A DNA stretch of 43,936 nt, taken from contig NZ_FQZY01000035.1 in NCBI RefSeq assembly GCF_900142165.1, positions 1-43,936 of the forward strand, in the 5' to 3' direction. Source of the stretch: Hespellia stercorisuis DSM 15480. GTDB taxonomy: Bacteria; Bacillota; Clostridia; Lachnospirales; Lachnospiraceae. Positions 1 to 8,140 of this stretch are shown one piece after another. The position numbers were made by a program, and so were the translations under genes. How positions within the stretch are numbered: position 1 is the first letter of the stretch; every line of letters starts with the position of its first letter. The notes below the pieces were generated by a model. It had not been told where the DNA came from. It made no database searches and was given only the letters and a program-made list of their open reading frames with translations.

Positions 1-207
1 GCATCTGTTTTGGCGTTGCAGTATTTTTCCGAATCCGGAAATAAGTCCCTAATAAATCTGAAATATTCATCTCCTCCACGAATTGACTTAGCAAACGCAC
101 CGAATCATTATCTGGGATTATGTAATCGATATTTAGTGGCAGTTTTAGTTGATAAAAATCTTCTGCCAGAGTATAATTCTTTTGTAAGATTTTATTTATT
201 AGCATAA
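1..207 (+). CDS. C-terminal end of an unidentified protein (partial)
   Basis: An open frame runs in from the left edge of the window and stops with TAA at 205-207, giving at least 68 residues. It is followed at once by a good plus-strand terminator, which supports it as the tail of a real gene. The sequence is rich in Leu, Asn and Tyr (for example NHYLGLCNRYLVAVLVDKN) and I do not recognise the family. A TTG at position 10 could be a start, but no ribosome site precedes it, so truncation by the window edge is more likely. Confidence 0.45.
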   Translation, partial: ASVLALQYFSESGNKSLINLKYSSPPRIDLANAPNHYLGLCNRYLVAVLVDKNLLPEYNSFVRFYLLA

Positions 208-225
208 GTATATTTTACACCTTTT

Positions 226-258
226 GCCAGGCTTTTCGAAGCCTGGCATTTGTGTTTT
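226..258 (+). terminator. Intrinsic terminator of the partial first gene
   Basis: Perfect 9-bp stem (GCCAGGCTT at 226-234, AAGCCTGGC at 239-247) with a TTCG tetraloop, followed by a T-rich stretch ending in TTTTT. It sits 18 nt after the stop of the plus-strand frame. Confidence 0.85.
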
Positions 259-263
259 TGCAT

Positions 264-304
264 AAAAAAGGAGCTGCGCACTAATTACTTAGTGCGACAG
301 CCCC
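264..304 (-). terminator. Intrinsic terminator for the trigger-factor-like lipoprotein gene
   Basis: Read on the minus strand, the stem is GGGGCTG / CGCACTAA paired with TTAGTGCG / CAGCTCC, with a single-base bulge and a 4-nt loop. It ends in TTTTTT. It lies about 110 nt after the stop at 415 and faces the plus-strand terminator at 226-258. Confidence 0.75.
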
Positions 305-414
305 AATTTATACTGTCTATTATGTCACGATATTTTTGTCACTTCGTACTTTTTTGCCCGCCTGTCCATCCTACCGGATAAATCAATCCAGTATTCTGGT
401 TCCACTCCGGCAGG

Positions 415-1584
415 TTATTCTGCACTCTCTGTCGTATTTTCTGTATCCGTCGTAGATTCGCTGTCTGATGAGGAATCTGTTGTCGTGTCGGTCGTTGTCT
501 GCTCATCGGTCGTCTCAGTTGCCTCAACCTGTACGCAGCTCTCCACCAGATAGTCTGCAACCTTGTCCTGAAGAACAATCTGCTTCAATGTATCCTCACC
601 GACCTGATCGATCAGATCGTCTGTACTCTCGTAGCCGTAATTCTCCGCCAGTGTCTTATACTCCGCCTTATATTCTTTGTCGGAAAGGTTTAGTTTTTTC
701 TTATCTGCGATCAGCTGGCACGCAAGATTCTTCTTTACTGTATCCTGTGCAGCAGTCTTCACCTGTGTGGTAAAATCATCCTCTGTCATTCCAAGATACT
801 GGTTCAGGAAGTCTGTATATTCCATTCCATAAGACTCTGCCATGCTCTTGTAGTAGTCGGTCATTTCGTCCACCTGGCTTTTCACATCGTCCTCCGGATA
901 CTTCTTCACTTCGGTCTTCTCCAACAGTGCATCAATCACTTCACTCTTAAGACTTTCCTTTGTGGAATCCTCGTAGTTCTTCTCAAGCTCCTTCTTTACT
1001 TCTTTCTTGTACTCCGCAACGGTCTTGGATTCCTCACTGTTCTCTTTTACCCATTTATCTGTGAGTTCCGGAGCAGTGGAGATTGAGATTGATTTAATTG
1101 TAATTGTAAATACGGCCTTCTTTCCCGCATAATCCGTATTTGTATAGTCATCCGGGAACTGAACCGTGATGTCAAATGTCTCTCCGATATTGTGTCCGAT
1201 GATCTGTTCCTCAAATCCCTTGCTGTCACCGTTCGCCCCGATAAATGAGCCGGAACCGATCAGCAGTGAATAATCTTTGGCAGATCCACCGTCAAATTCT
1301 GTTCCATCGATCTTGCCTGTATAGTCGATCACAGCCGTATCGCCTGACTCAACTGCTCTGTCGGTAATCTCCTCAGTCGTTGCTTTCCCCTGCAGATTGC
1401 TCGAGATCTGTGACTCTACCATGTCATCTGTCACTTCTGTTGCACTGACCTTCTCAACTTCCAATCCCTTATACTGGGAAATGGTGACGTTATCATTCGA
1501 TAATTTTCCGCCGGTGCTGCTGCATCCTGCAAGCATGGACACTGCGCAAAGACCTGCAAGTAACGTTATTAATTTCTTTTTCAT
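415..1584 (-). CDS. Trigger-factor-like FKBP-type peptidyl-prolyl isomerase lipoprotein
   Basis: 389 residues. The N-terminus is a lipoprotein signal with lipobox LAGC (Cys about 21), so the protein should be anchored outside the membrane. Residues about 78-170 match an FKBP-type isomerase domain (GDTAVIDYTGKIDG, then FDGGSAKDY, then IGETFDITVQFPDDY). Residues about 176-350 resemble the helical C-terminal chaperone domain of trigger factor. A low-complexity Thr/Ser/Glu/Asp tail covers the last 35 residues. The combination suggests an extracytoplasmic folding factor analogous to PrsA, but of the FKBP/trigger-factor type. ATG has an AGAGGTG ribosome site. The acidic tail is unusual for trigger factor and could be a wall-spanning or solubility tail. 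Confidence 0.85.
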   Translation of the reverse strand: MKKKLITLLAGLCAVSMLAGCSSTGGKLSNDNVTISQYKGLEVEKVSATEVTDDMVESQISSNLQGKATTEEITDRAVESGDTAVIDYTGKIDGTEFDGGSAKDYSLLIGSGSFIGANGDSKGFEEQIIGHNIGETFDITVQFPDDYTNTDYAGKKAVFTITIKSISISTAPELTDKWVKENSEESKTVAEYKKEVKKELEKNYEDSTKESLKSEVIDALLEKTEVKKYPEDDVKSQVDEMTDYYKSMAESYGMEYTDFLNQYLGMTEDDFTTQVKTAAQDTVKKNLACQLIADKKKLNLSDKEYKAEYKTLAENYGYESTDDLIDQVGEDTLKQIVLQDKVADYLVESCVQVEATETTDEQTTTDTTTDSSSDSESTTDTENTTESAE

Positions 1585-1724
1585 TTCTACACCTCTTATT
1601 TTTATTTCACGTAAATCGTAAACATGCTCTTTTCGTTATACCATATTTGCTGTAGAATTGGAACCCTTTTAGGATTATTCACACTTATTTCACGCTATTG
1701 GGGGAGGGCTGTCGGCAGCAGCAA

Positions 1725-1782
1725 AAGCATGGGAGTTCATTGCAGATTTTTACAACCTTCTGCAATGAACTCCCATGCTTTG
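1725..1782. repeat. Perfect 23-bp inverted repeat (long hairpin), probable operon terminator
   Basis: Arms 1725-1747 and 1760-1782 are exact reverse complements, separated by 12 nt. On the minus strand it lies 21 nt after the stop of the LacI gene and is followed by only a weak T run (CTTTTG). It therefore probably ends the ECF operon transcript. The stem is much longer than a normal terminator, so it may be a processed or mobile palindrome. Confidence 0.7.
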
Positions 1783-1803
1783 ATCTGGATCGCTCATCTG
1801 TTC

Positions 1804-2817
1804 TTAGTTTTGTTTCACGCTGAAACGTATCACAATTTCCGGATCAAATTCTATCCGTTCATACTTCCCGTCTCCCTGCTGAATCCCTTTTATTACCTGT
1901 CTCACCGCTTCAATCCCCATGTCATACACCGGCTGCCGGATTGTCGTAAGGGGCGGTGTGATAATTTCCGAAAAAGTGACGTCATCATAACCGATCACCG
2001 AAAAATCATCCGGAATTTTCTTTCCGATTCTCCCCGCATACCGGTAAACACCGTACGCCGTCAGATCATTATACGCAAAGATTGCTGTAACACCCTTTTT
2101 CATTAGATATTCTGTGCCCTTTTCACCGCCGTCGATATCATAATCACCTTCATACATCAAAGACGGATCCAATTTCATGGAATATTCTTTCAATGCTTTC
2201 TCAAATCCCTTGGTACGATCATTGGAATCTGCCAAATCATTCGGTCCGGTAATGCACCCGATTCTGCGGTGTCCCATATCCAGCAGATATTTCCCCGCAA
2301 GATAACCGCCCAGTTCATGATTCACAATAACCGCCCCGCAATCCATCTGAGGCGAGAAACGGTCAAGCATAACAAACGGAATATGGTTTTCATTCAGAAT
2401 ACTAATCGTCTCAGATAATCTTTTCTTCGTATTCTCTCTCGCCATACACAAAATAATTCCGTCCACACTTTTATCAATCAACGCTTGAATATAAGCCACT
2501 TCCCTGTCATGGTGGTTATTCGTGTTACATAAGATCAGATTCCATCCATGTTCATGACATCCGTCCTCGATTGCCTTTGCAATCATCGCAAAAAAACTGT
2601 TACTTACGTCAGAGAGAATCAACCCGATTGTCTTACTCTGGCGTTTTACTAAGCCAACTGCCATCTGATTAGGACGATAATTTAACTCTTTTACAGCTTT
2701 AAATACTTTTTCCTTCGTGCTTTCAGGTATGGAATCCGCTTTGTTATTCAATACCATTGATATCGTCGTTACAGAAAGCCCCGTATGGTTTGCAATATCT
2801 TTGATTGTAGTTCGCAT
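1804..2817 (-). CDS. LacI/GalR-family transcriptional repressor of the ECF/amidohydrolase operon
   Basis: 337 residues from ATG at 2817, which has a GAGGG ribosome site 6 nt upstream. A longer frame starts at TTG 2847 but lacks a site. Residues 1-50 are a classic LacI headpiece (TIKDIANHTGLSVTTISMVLN, then the hinge YRPNQMAVGL). The rest is a periplasmic-binding-protein-like ligand domain (KTIGLILSDVSNSFF, CNTNNHHDREV, GCITGPNDL, AIFAYNDLTAYGVYR). It is the last gene of the operon that begins at 10538. A perfect LacI-type operator sits at that operon's start, so it probably represses its own transcription and that of the transporter. The effector is unknown, but is expected to be the imported compound or a product of it. 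Confidence 0.92.
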   Translation of the reverse strand: MRTTIKDIANHTGLSVTTISMVLNNKADSIPESTKEKVFKAVKELNYRPNQMAVGLVKRQSKTIGLILSDVSNSFFAMIAKAIEDGCHEHGWNLILCNTNNHHDREVAYIQALIDKSVDGIILCMARENTKKRLSETISILNENHIPFVMLDRFSPQMDCGAVIVNHELGGYLAGKYLLDMGHRRIGCITGPNDLADSNDRTKGFEKALKEYSMKLDPSLMYEGDYDIDGGEKGTEYLMKKGVTAIFAYNDLTAYGVYRYAGRIGKKIPDDFSVIGYDDVTFSEIITPPLTTIRQPVYDMGIEAVRQVIKGIQQGDGKYERIEFDPEIVIRFSVKQN

Positions 2818-2843
2818 AAAAATCCCTCGTATTTCTCTAACTA

Positions 2844-3998
2844 TCAAATATTATTGCATAATTGGAATAAAATAGCAATTACATTGGAATATTTTCCCAA
2901 TTGTACATACTCATTTGCTTTATGACACATATCAGGTTCTCCGGGGCCTAGCAGAAGGACCGGAAGATTTTTCCACTTTTCACACAGTACCGAAGCATCC
3001 GTAAAATAATTGATGCCAATCAGCTTCAACGGGGTATCGGCCCCCTCTGAAACTCCTGGCAGTTCTTTAAAGCGTGCAATCCACTCGCTGTCCTCTGCAA
3101 GTTCAACCGCCGGCCGGTTGTTTTCCACCTCGAAGTAAAAGCGAATCGGGTTGTGATTCTGTCCGGTAAACTTATTGACAAGTTCCTGCACTTTCGTCAG
3201 CACCTGCCCGTCACTCATCCCCGGAATCAATCTGATATCCACGGTAAACTCCGCAAGATCAGCTGTCATATTGGGTGCCGTCCCGCCACTGCACAAGTTA
3301 ATCTGCATCGTTGCATTTCCAAGAATCTTATGAGAAAATGTCCGTATCCAGTTCTTCAGTTCCAGTAACAAAAGAACCCCCTGCTCGATTGCATTCGCTC
3401 CCCGCTCCGGTTCTGCGCCATGGCTTGCGCTTCCCTCCACTTTCAGGTTCAGCCACATGCACCCCTTTTGAGCAATTCCAAGATTACAGGCTGTCGGCTC
3501 TCCAATCAACAAAAGTTCCGGTGACTGCATCTCTTCCTGTTCCAGAAAGTATCTTGCACCCAGTCCATTTTTCTCCTCATCGCAGCTGCCGAGAAATACA
3601 ATTGTTTTCTCGGGGCAGAACTTCTGCCTTCCAAGTTCCCCCAGCACATATACCATTGCAGCCAGACCGCTTTTCATATCACTTGCACCGCGGGCATATA
3701 TTCTGTCATCCATTCTCACCGCAACTGCCGGATTATGATCCCACGCCTTAAGATCTCCGTAGGGCACCGTATCTATATGGCCATTCCACAGAATAAAGGC
3801 AGGCGATTTTCCTTTTAATACTGCAATCACATTGCTGTGAGTCTCATCGATTTTCTGAATCCGCGTTTCCAGTCCGCAGTCATGCAAATAGGAGGCGATG
3901 AACCGCGCTACAGCGCCTTCATCGTCCTTCCCATTTACACTCGGTATATTTAAAATTTTTTCCAGTAAAATTTCGGCATCCATATATCTGCATTCCAT
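2844..3998 (-). CDS. M20-family metallo-aminoacylase/deacylase (ArgE/DapE-like)
   Basis: 384 residues. The M20 metal ligands are all visible: H74 and D76 in GHIDTVP, D107 in GASDMKSG, E141/E142 in CDEEKNG, E167 in GEPTA, and H359 in MCHKANEY. This predicts a two-zinc cytoplasmic amidase that removes an acyl, succinyl or carbamoyl group, or cleaves a short peptide. The start at 3998 has a GGAG site that overlaps the stop of the preceding gene (gap 6 nt), so translation is probably coupled. It is the second M20 enzyme of the operon and differs clearly from the one at 6019-7299, so the two may act on different steps or substrates. Exact substrate not predictable from motifs. Confidence 0.88.
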   Translation of the reverse strand: MECRYMDAEILLEKILNIPSVNGKDDEGAVARFIASYLHDCGLETRIQKIDETHSNVIAVLKGKSPAFILWNGHIDTVPYGDLKAWDHNPAVAVRMDDRIYARGASDMKSGLAAMVYVLGELGRQKFCPEKTIVFLGSCDEEKNGLGARYFLEQEEMQSPELLLIGEPTACNLGIAQKGCMWLNLKVEGSASHGAEPERGANAIEQGVLLLLELKNWIRTFSHKILGNATMQINLCSGGTAPNMTADLAEFTVDIRLIPGMSDGQVLTKVQELVNKFTGQNHNPIRFYFEVENNRPAVELAEDSEWIARFKELPGVSEGADTPLKLIGINYFTDASVLCEKWKNLPVLLLGPGEPDMCHKANEYVQLGKYSNVIAILFQLCNNI

Positions 3999-4004
3999 CC
4001 GACT

Positions 4005-4745
4005 CTACTCCGTAAGCCAGCCAACGATTCCCTGCCAGAGCTTATCGTAATACTTCCACTCGCAAAATTCCTGTGGCGCCCAGTGTGGCGCGCAGTCTGT
4101 TGTGACGACTGCCGATTTTCCTTTCCCATAATTGCCAAATGCAATAAACGGATCGCCTTCTACCTCTGCCGCGACAAATGCATCTTCCTTTGCAATTGTC
4201 TTATTATATCCCAAAATATCCGGAAACAATTCCGGCAGATCCGCCAGCGCGTCGTGCTTTGCTGTCATTCTCGGGGTTACACCTTCACAGTGCTCCATGC
4301 GGTCATCCACGGTCAGCACTTCTACTGGAAGTACCTCCTGCACTGCGGTGTCATGCCATTTTCCTTTTGCATCCACCCCGGAAAACGTCAGGTAGCCTCC
4401 CACCATAATCAGCGCACCGCCCTCCAGCACATAGTCCCGGATAAGCTTTGCACGATTTGGCCTTTTCTCGCTTTTCAAAAAAGTTACTCCCGGGAGCAGC
4501 AGTGTATTCGCCCCAATATCTGATAAAATCACACAATCATATTGTGAAAGTTCTTCCATGGTAAATGGGAACTCCGCATTTGCAAGATGGTTCGGCAGAA
4601 AATCCACCTCATGTCCACCGTTTTCAAGTGCTGCCTTTAACCATTTTTCCCCAGTTTCATAAACCGATGTATAAAATGAATCGAATCCTTTCACGTGAAC
4701 CGTTTGGCTCATCCACGATTCCCCAGCCAATAATATTTTACCCAT
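4005..4745 (-). CDS. GATase1-like protein (DUF1355-type putative glutamine amidotransferase fold)
   Basis: 246 residues. It starts with KILLAGESWM, contains GGALIMVGGYLTFSGVD then GKWHDTAVQEVLPV, and ends with FGNYGKGKSAVVTTDCAPHWAP. This pattern is typical of the GATase1_like family (Pfam PF07090 type), flavodoxin-like proteins related to class I glutamine amidotransferases. I do not see a clear Cys nucleophile in a GxCxG elbow, so amidotransferase activity is doubtful; it may bind the substrate or act as a hydrolase. An AGGAGG site lies 11 nt before ATG. It is the third enzyme-fold gene of the operon, between the amidohydrolase and the second M20 enzyme. Confidence 0.75.
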   Translation of the reverse strand: MGKILLAGESWMSQTVHVKGFDSFYTSVYETGEKWLKAALENGGHEVDFLPNHLANAEFPFTMEELSQYDCVILSDIGANTLLLPGVTFLKSEKRPNRAKLIRDYVLEGGALIMVGGYLTFSGVDAKGKWHDTAVQEVLPVEVLTVDDRMEHCEGVTPRMTAKHDALADLPELFPDILGYNKTIAKEDAFVAAEVEGDPFIAFGNYGKGKSAVVTTDCAPHWAPQEFCEWKYYDKLWQGIVGWLTE

Positions 4746-4760
4746 CTCTTCTTTAACCTC

Positions 4761-6014
4761 CTAAATTGAATATATTGATGCATCACCAATTTTTAACTTT
4801 GTTGTTCCAAACCTGCTGACCCAGTTTCCCGCATATCCATGTCCGCGGATAAAGCGATTTTCAAATGAAGTCAGCTGACCATTTGTCATGACATACGTTG
4901 CCAGCTTGTCATTTGGATCAACCACTGCCAGATTCGCATATGCATGCTTTTTCAACGTCCCATAACATTCTGTCCATTCCCTGCAACCGGTAATTCTCCC
5001 CAGATAGTCTGCCGGATTTTTCGTCATCATCGCTACAGCCGCACTGCGATCCAGCACACCTTCTTCCGTGAGTTCCAGGATACACGGGATATTGTCCCTG
5101 GTATCTCCAAATCCTTTCATAGTAGACTGGTTTTGTCCATCCGAAACCAGAATGTCAATGATGCCTTCCCGAACCGCCTCAAGTGCAAGCTCGCGGGAAC
5201 CTTTTGTCATCTGAAGCCCTTCCCTGCTACCAAGCCCCTTTCGAAGCATAGTTGTCACAAATTCCCCTGTGACATTTTCTTTTTGGCACAAATCGATCAC
5301 CTGCTTTATCCCGGCCTCCGGCTCCGCATGTGTTCCGCATCCGGCAGCATTTGTATGTCCCAGATGAATTTCCCGTCCTTTTGCCATATCCACAAGATGG
5401 CTGGTGTGAAAAGGATCCTGCGTATGCGACATGAAAACCAGTCCGGCCTCTGAAGTAATGTGATAGAGCCGTTCAATCCATGTATCCGACAAAAGGAAAT
5501 GCCCCATATGTTCCTTGATACCAATGCAATATTGCGCTGTCTCATTTGTCACACGGTTATGGGACAGCTTTTCTGCTTTCTTCCCGCTCTCCAGTTTTCC
5601 ATGAAACAGAGCAATCAACTCTTCGTCGGAAAGCTGCGTTCCAAGAACATTCAGCGCCCCCAGGTATACCCCTGCGTTTAAGGGAAGCCCCCGGTCGACC
5701 TCCGCGCCAAGCAGTGCGGGTGACATAAGCGTATTTCCTGCTCCCGGTGATAATGCTGTCGTCACCCCGTCTTCTACCGCGCCGTAAGGTGTTGCCGTAT
5801 GTATTTCAAACAAATCTGCCACATGCAGATGCATGTCAATCAGCCCCGGCCAGACCTCCAGACCTTCGCAGGAAATCACGCGGTCACCGTCCTCCGGTAT
5901 GATTTCCTTTCTCATATCACATATTCTGTCTGCATCAATCAGAATGTCCTGCACTTCATTGATACCCTGAGAAGGGTCAATAACCAGGCCGCCTTTTATA
6001 ATTATTCTATTCAT
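4761..6014 (-). CDS. Metal-dependent amidohydrolase (dihydroorotase/hydantoinase-like superfamily)
   Basis: About 417 residues from ATG at 6014; one codon upstream is an in-frame GTG. The family signature is complete in order (numbered from the GTG): H63-L-H65 in GLIDMHLH, candidate carboxylated K168 in GIKEHMG, H198 in FMSHTQDP, H221 in HLGHTNAAG, and D293 in ILVSDGQN. The C-terminal strand domain ends with PNDKLATYVMTNGQ. These features predict a binuclear metal centre that hydrolyses a cyclic or linear amide or ureide, in the cytoplasm. No good ribosome site precedes the ATG. The gene follows the upstream M20 stop by 4 nt, so it is probably translated by coupling. Alternatives are isoaspartyl dipeptidase-like or N-acyl amino acid deacylase activity. 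Confidence 0.85.
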   Translation of the reverse strand: MNRIIIKGGLVIDPSQGINEVQDILIDADRICDMRKEIIPEDGDRVISCEGLEVWPGLIDMHLHVADLFEIHTATPYGAVEDGVTTALSPGAGNTLMSPALLGAEVDRGLPLNAGVYLGALNVLGTQLSDEELIALFHGKLESGKKAEKLSHNRVTNETAQYCIGIKEHMGHFLLSDTWIERLYHITSEAGLVFMSHTQDPFHTSHLVDMAKGREIHLGHTNAAGCGTHAEPEAGIKQVIDLCQKENVTGEFVTTMLRKGLGSREGLQMTKGSRELALEAVREGIIDILVSDGQNQSTMKGFGDTRDNIPCILELTEEGVLDRSAAVAMMTKNPADYLGRITGCREWTECYGTLKKHAYANLAVVDPNDKLATYVMTNGQLTSFENRFIRGHGYAGNWVSRFGTTKLKIGDASIYSI

Positions 6015-6018
6015 CACT

Positions 6019-7299
6019 TTATTTTTCTGCCCACTCCAGTATTAGGTTCACATAAATCTTGATAGCATCCAGATATTGATCTACCGTCACATATTCATTT
6101 ACCGTATGGCACTGCTCCAGTGAGCCCGGTCCATATTGGAGTGTCGGGCACTTCACGATATTGTGCCAGGTTCTGGAATCACATCCGGCAGGGGAGCCCA
6201 CAATCTTTACCGGACGCTCCATTGCATTTTCATAGGCATTCTGGAATGCCGATACAAATGGATGAGACAAATCCATTTCAAATGGATTACCTGTCTGATA
6301 AATGCTGATTTTAGGCTTATGTTGGCTGAGCCATTCGTCACCCTCGCAGCGCTTCAAAATAGCATCCGTATATTCCTGAACAACCTGCTCATGGCTCATC
6401 ACTCCGGGGAGATAATGAACACAGGTTTTAAAACTGCAGTAATCCGGTATGGTTGAACCTGCCTCGCCGCCACAGATTACCCCTACGTTGCTGGATGGCG
6501 GTGGCAGCAGCTGGTGTTTATATTTCAGCAGCCATCTGTGCTCCAAATCGTCAATTGCCTGCATCAGCAGGTACGCTTTTTCAATGGCATTGACTCCTGC
6601 CAGCTTCAGACCCGAATGAACCGCGATTCCTTCCACTTCTACCTCAAAAAATACCCAACCCATATGCGCTGCGATCAATTCATAATTTGTCGGTTCGCAT
6701 ACTACAACCGCATCTGCCTTCACACCGCTCATTGCCGCGCAGAGAGAACCGTTTCCTCCACCCTCTTCGTCACATACCGTTGCATATTTTACAGTAATAG
6801 GAAATTCTTTCCCCGCATCACGGAATACCATACTTGCCATAATGCATGCCATAAGCCCGGCTTTCATGTCCGCAATTCCAAGACCTGTGATCCGGTCGTC
6901 GATCACCTGTGGCTCCAGTGGCGGAATGTCCCACGCCTTCAGGTTATCTGCAGGCATATGGTCGATATGCCCGTTAAACAAAATGGACTTCTCGCTTTTC
7001 CCGTTCAGGGTTGCATAAACATTAAATCTGTTTTCATAGTTGTGTCCGGTATTTCCTTCCCTGTACAACTCCTTGCATTTTAAAATGCTTTCTTCCTTCA
7101 ACGGGTCTTTCTCCACGGAATCCGCCTGCATTTCGTTGAAGAGCTGTACCAGGTATTCCTGCCCAGCCCCCTCCAGACCGCCTTCGATGCCATGGCCAAT
7201 ATCATGCGTATCAATACTTGCCAGCTTTAACAGGCAGTCGATATATTTTTGTTTATTTTTTTCAATCGTTTCATTAACCCATTTTTTGTCTTCTTTCAT
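6019..7299 (-). CDS. M20-family metallohydrolase (ArgE/DapE-like deacylase)
   Basis: 426 residues. Metal ligands: H111 and D113 in NGHIDHMP, D144 in GIADMKAG, E178/E179 in CDEEGGG, E202 in CEPTN, and H398 in QCHTVNEY. Residues about 200-320 form the inserted dimerisation domain (HMGWVFFEVEVEG). It is longer than typical ArgE because of an N-terminal stretch (about 35-95). A CAGGAG site precedes ATG, 14 nt after the ATPase gene. Its place between the transporter ATPase and the amidohydrolase implies that the imported compound is an amide or N-acylated amino acid derivative. Cytoplasmic; no signal peptide. Confidence 0.88.
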   Translation of the reverse strand: MKEDKKWVNETIEKNKQKYIDCLLKLASIDTHDIGHGIEGGLEGAGQEYLVQLFNEMQADSVEKDPLKEESILKCKELYREGNTGHNYENRFNVYATLNGKSEKSILFNGHIDHMPADNLKAWDIPPLEPQVIDDRITGLGIADMKAGLMACIMASMVFRDAGKEFPITVKYATVCDEEGGGNGSLCAAMSGVKADAVVVCEPTNYELIAAHMGWVFFEVEVEGIAVHSGLKLAGVNAIEKAYLLMQAIDDLEHRWLLKYKHQLLPPPSSNVGVICGGEAGSTIPDYCSFKTCVHYLPGVMSHEQVVQEYTDAILKRCEGDEWLSQHKPKISIYQTGNPFEMDLSHPFVSAFQNAYENAMERPVKIVGSPAGCDSRTWHNIVKCPTLQYGPGSLEQCHTVNEYVTVDQYLDAIKIYVNLILEWAEK

Positions 7300-7313
7300 T
7301 TTCTACGCTCCTG

Positions 7314-8129
7314 TTATTGAACATCTATCCTGCTGGATAATACTTCCACAAGCTCCGCCGGGTTGAGAATGTCTTTTCCAAGTCCCAATTCTGCCCCGAT
7401 AATTCCCATATCTGTCCGCTTAATTCTGCTCTCCTCAATAATTTCATCTCTGGAGAAGATTTCTTTTGCCGTTCCGTCCGCAATAATATGCTTATTCGCC
7501 ATTGCGATGACCCTTAAAAAATTTTCCGTCACAAACTCCATATCATGGGTAATGGTAATCACTCCCACTTTCTTTTGCTGTAAAACGTCCAGAAGGTTTG
7601 ATAATATTTTCGTTCCAACCAGATCCTGCCCGGCTGTTGGCTCATCTAAAATCAGATATTGTGGCTCGATTGCCAGAATCGCTGCAATCGTAACAAATTT
7701 TCGAATCGTATACGGAATTTCAAAAGGATTGCTTTTCAAAAACGTTCGGATATTCAAAATATCTGCCGCTTCGTCCACATTTTTTTTGACTTCTTTTTCC
7801 GATTTCTTATAGTACCTGGGCATATAAGCAATTTCATCATATACACTCTGATTAAAAATCTGATCATCCGGATTTTGAAATACATAACCTACATATTTTG
7901 CAACCTGCGCTGTCGTATAATCCTTTGTATTCATATCATTTACAAATACATTCCCATTCGTCGGCTTATTCAAGCCGTTCATTAACTTTACTGCCGTTGT
8001 TTTTCCTGCACCGTTTTGCCCCACGATTGCAACTCGTTCGCCCTTCTTTATCACTAAGTTCAGATTTTCGTTTGCAAGGAAACCATTCGGATACCGGAAA
8101 TCAACATTTTCCAATTGGATTTGACTCAT
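7314..8129 (-). CDS. ECF transporter ATPase subunit A with degenerate ABC signature
   Basis: 271 residues. Walker A is GQNGAGKTT (37-45), Q-loop VFQNPDDQ (83-90), Walker B YLILDEPTAG (158-167), H-loop ITHDMEF. Where EcfA proteins carry LSGGQ, this one reads IPYTIR (138-143), immediately after NPFE and before KFVTIAAILAIEP. The signature motif is therefore lost while all other motifs remain. Paired with the intact EcfA' next door, the heterodimer should have one canonical and one degenerate nucleotide site. A GAGGAGG site precedes ATG, 11 nt after the EcfA' stop. The subunit energises import by the S component encoded at 9948-10538. Confidence 0.9.
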   Translation of the reverse strand: MSQIQLENVDFRYPNGFLANENLNLVIKKGERVAIVGQNGAGKTTAVKLMNGLNKPTNGNVFVNDMNTKDYTTAQVAKYVGYVFQNPDDQIFNQSVYDEIAYMPRYYKKSEKEVKKNVDEAADILNIRTFLKSNPFEIPYTIRKFVTIAAILAIEPQYLILDEPTAGQDLVGTKILSNLLDVLQQKKVGVITITHDMEFVTENFLRVIAMANKHIIADGTAKEIFSRDEIIEESRIKRTDMGIIGAELGLGKDILNPAELVEVLSSRIDVQ

Positions 8130-8140
8130 TTTTTCCTCCT

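Noticed and set aside
1624-2106. 160-codon plus-strand frame across the LacI gene end
   Set aside because: Runs through the 23-bp hairpin and antisense to the LacI ligand domain; no ribosome site.
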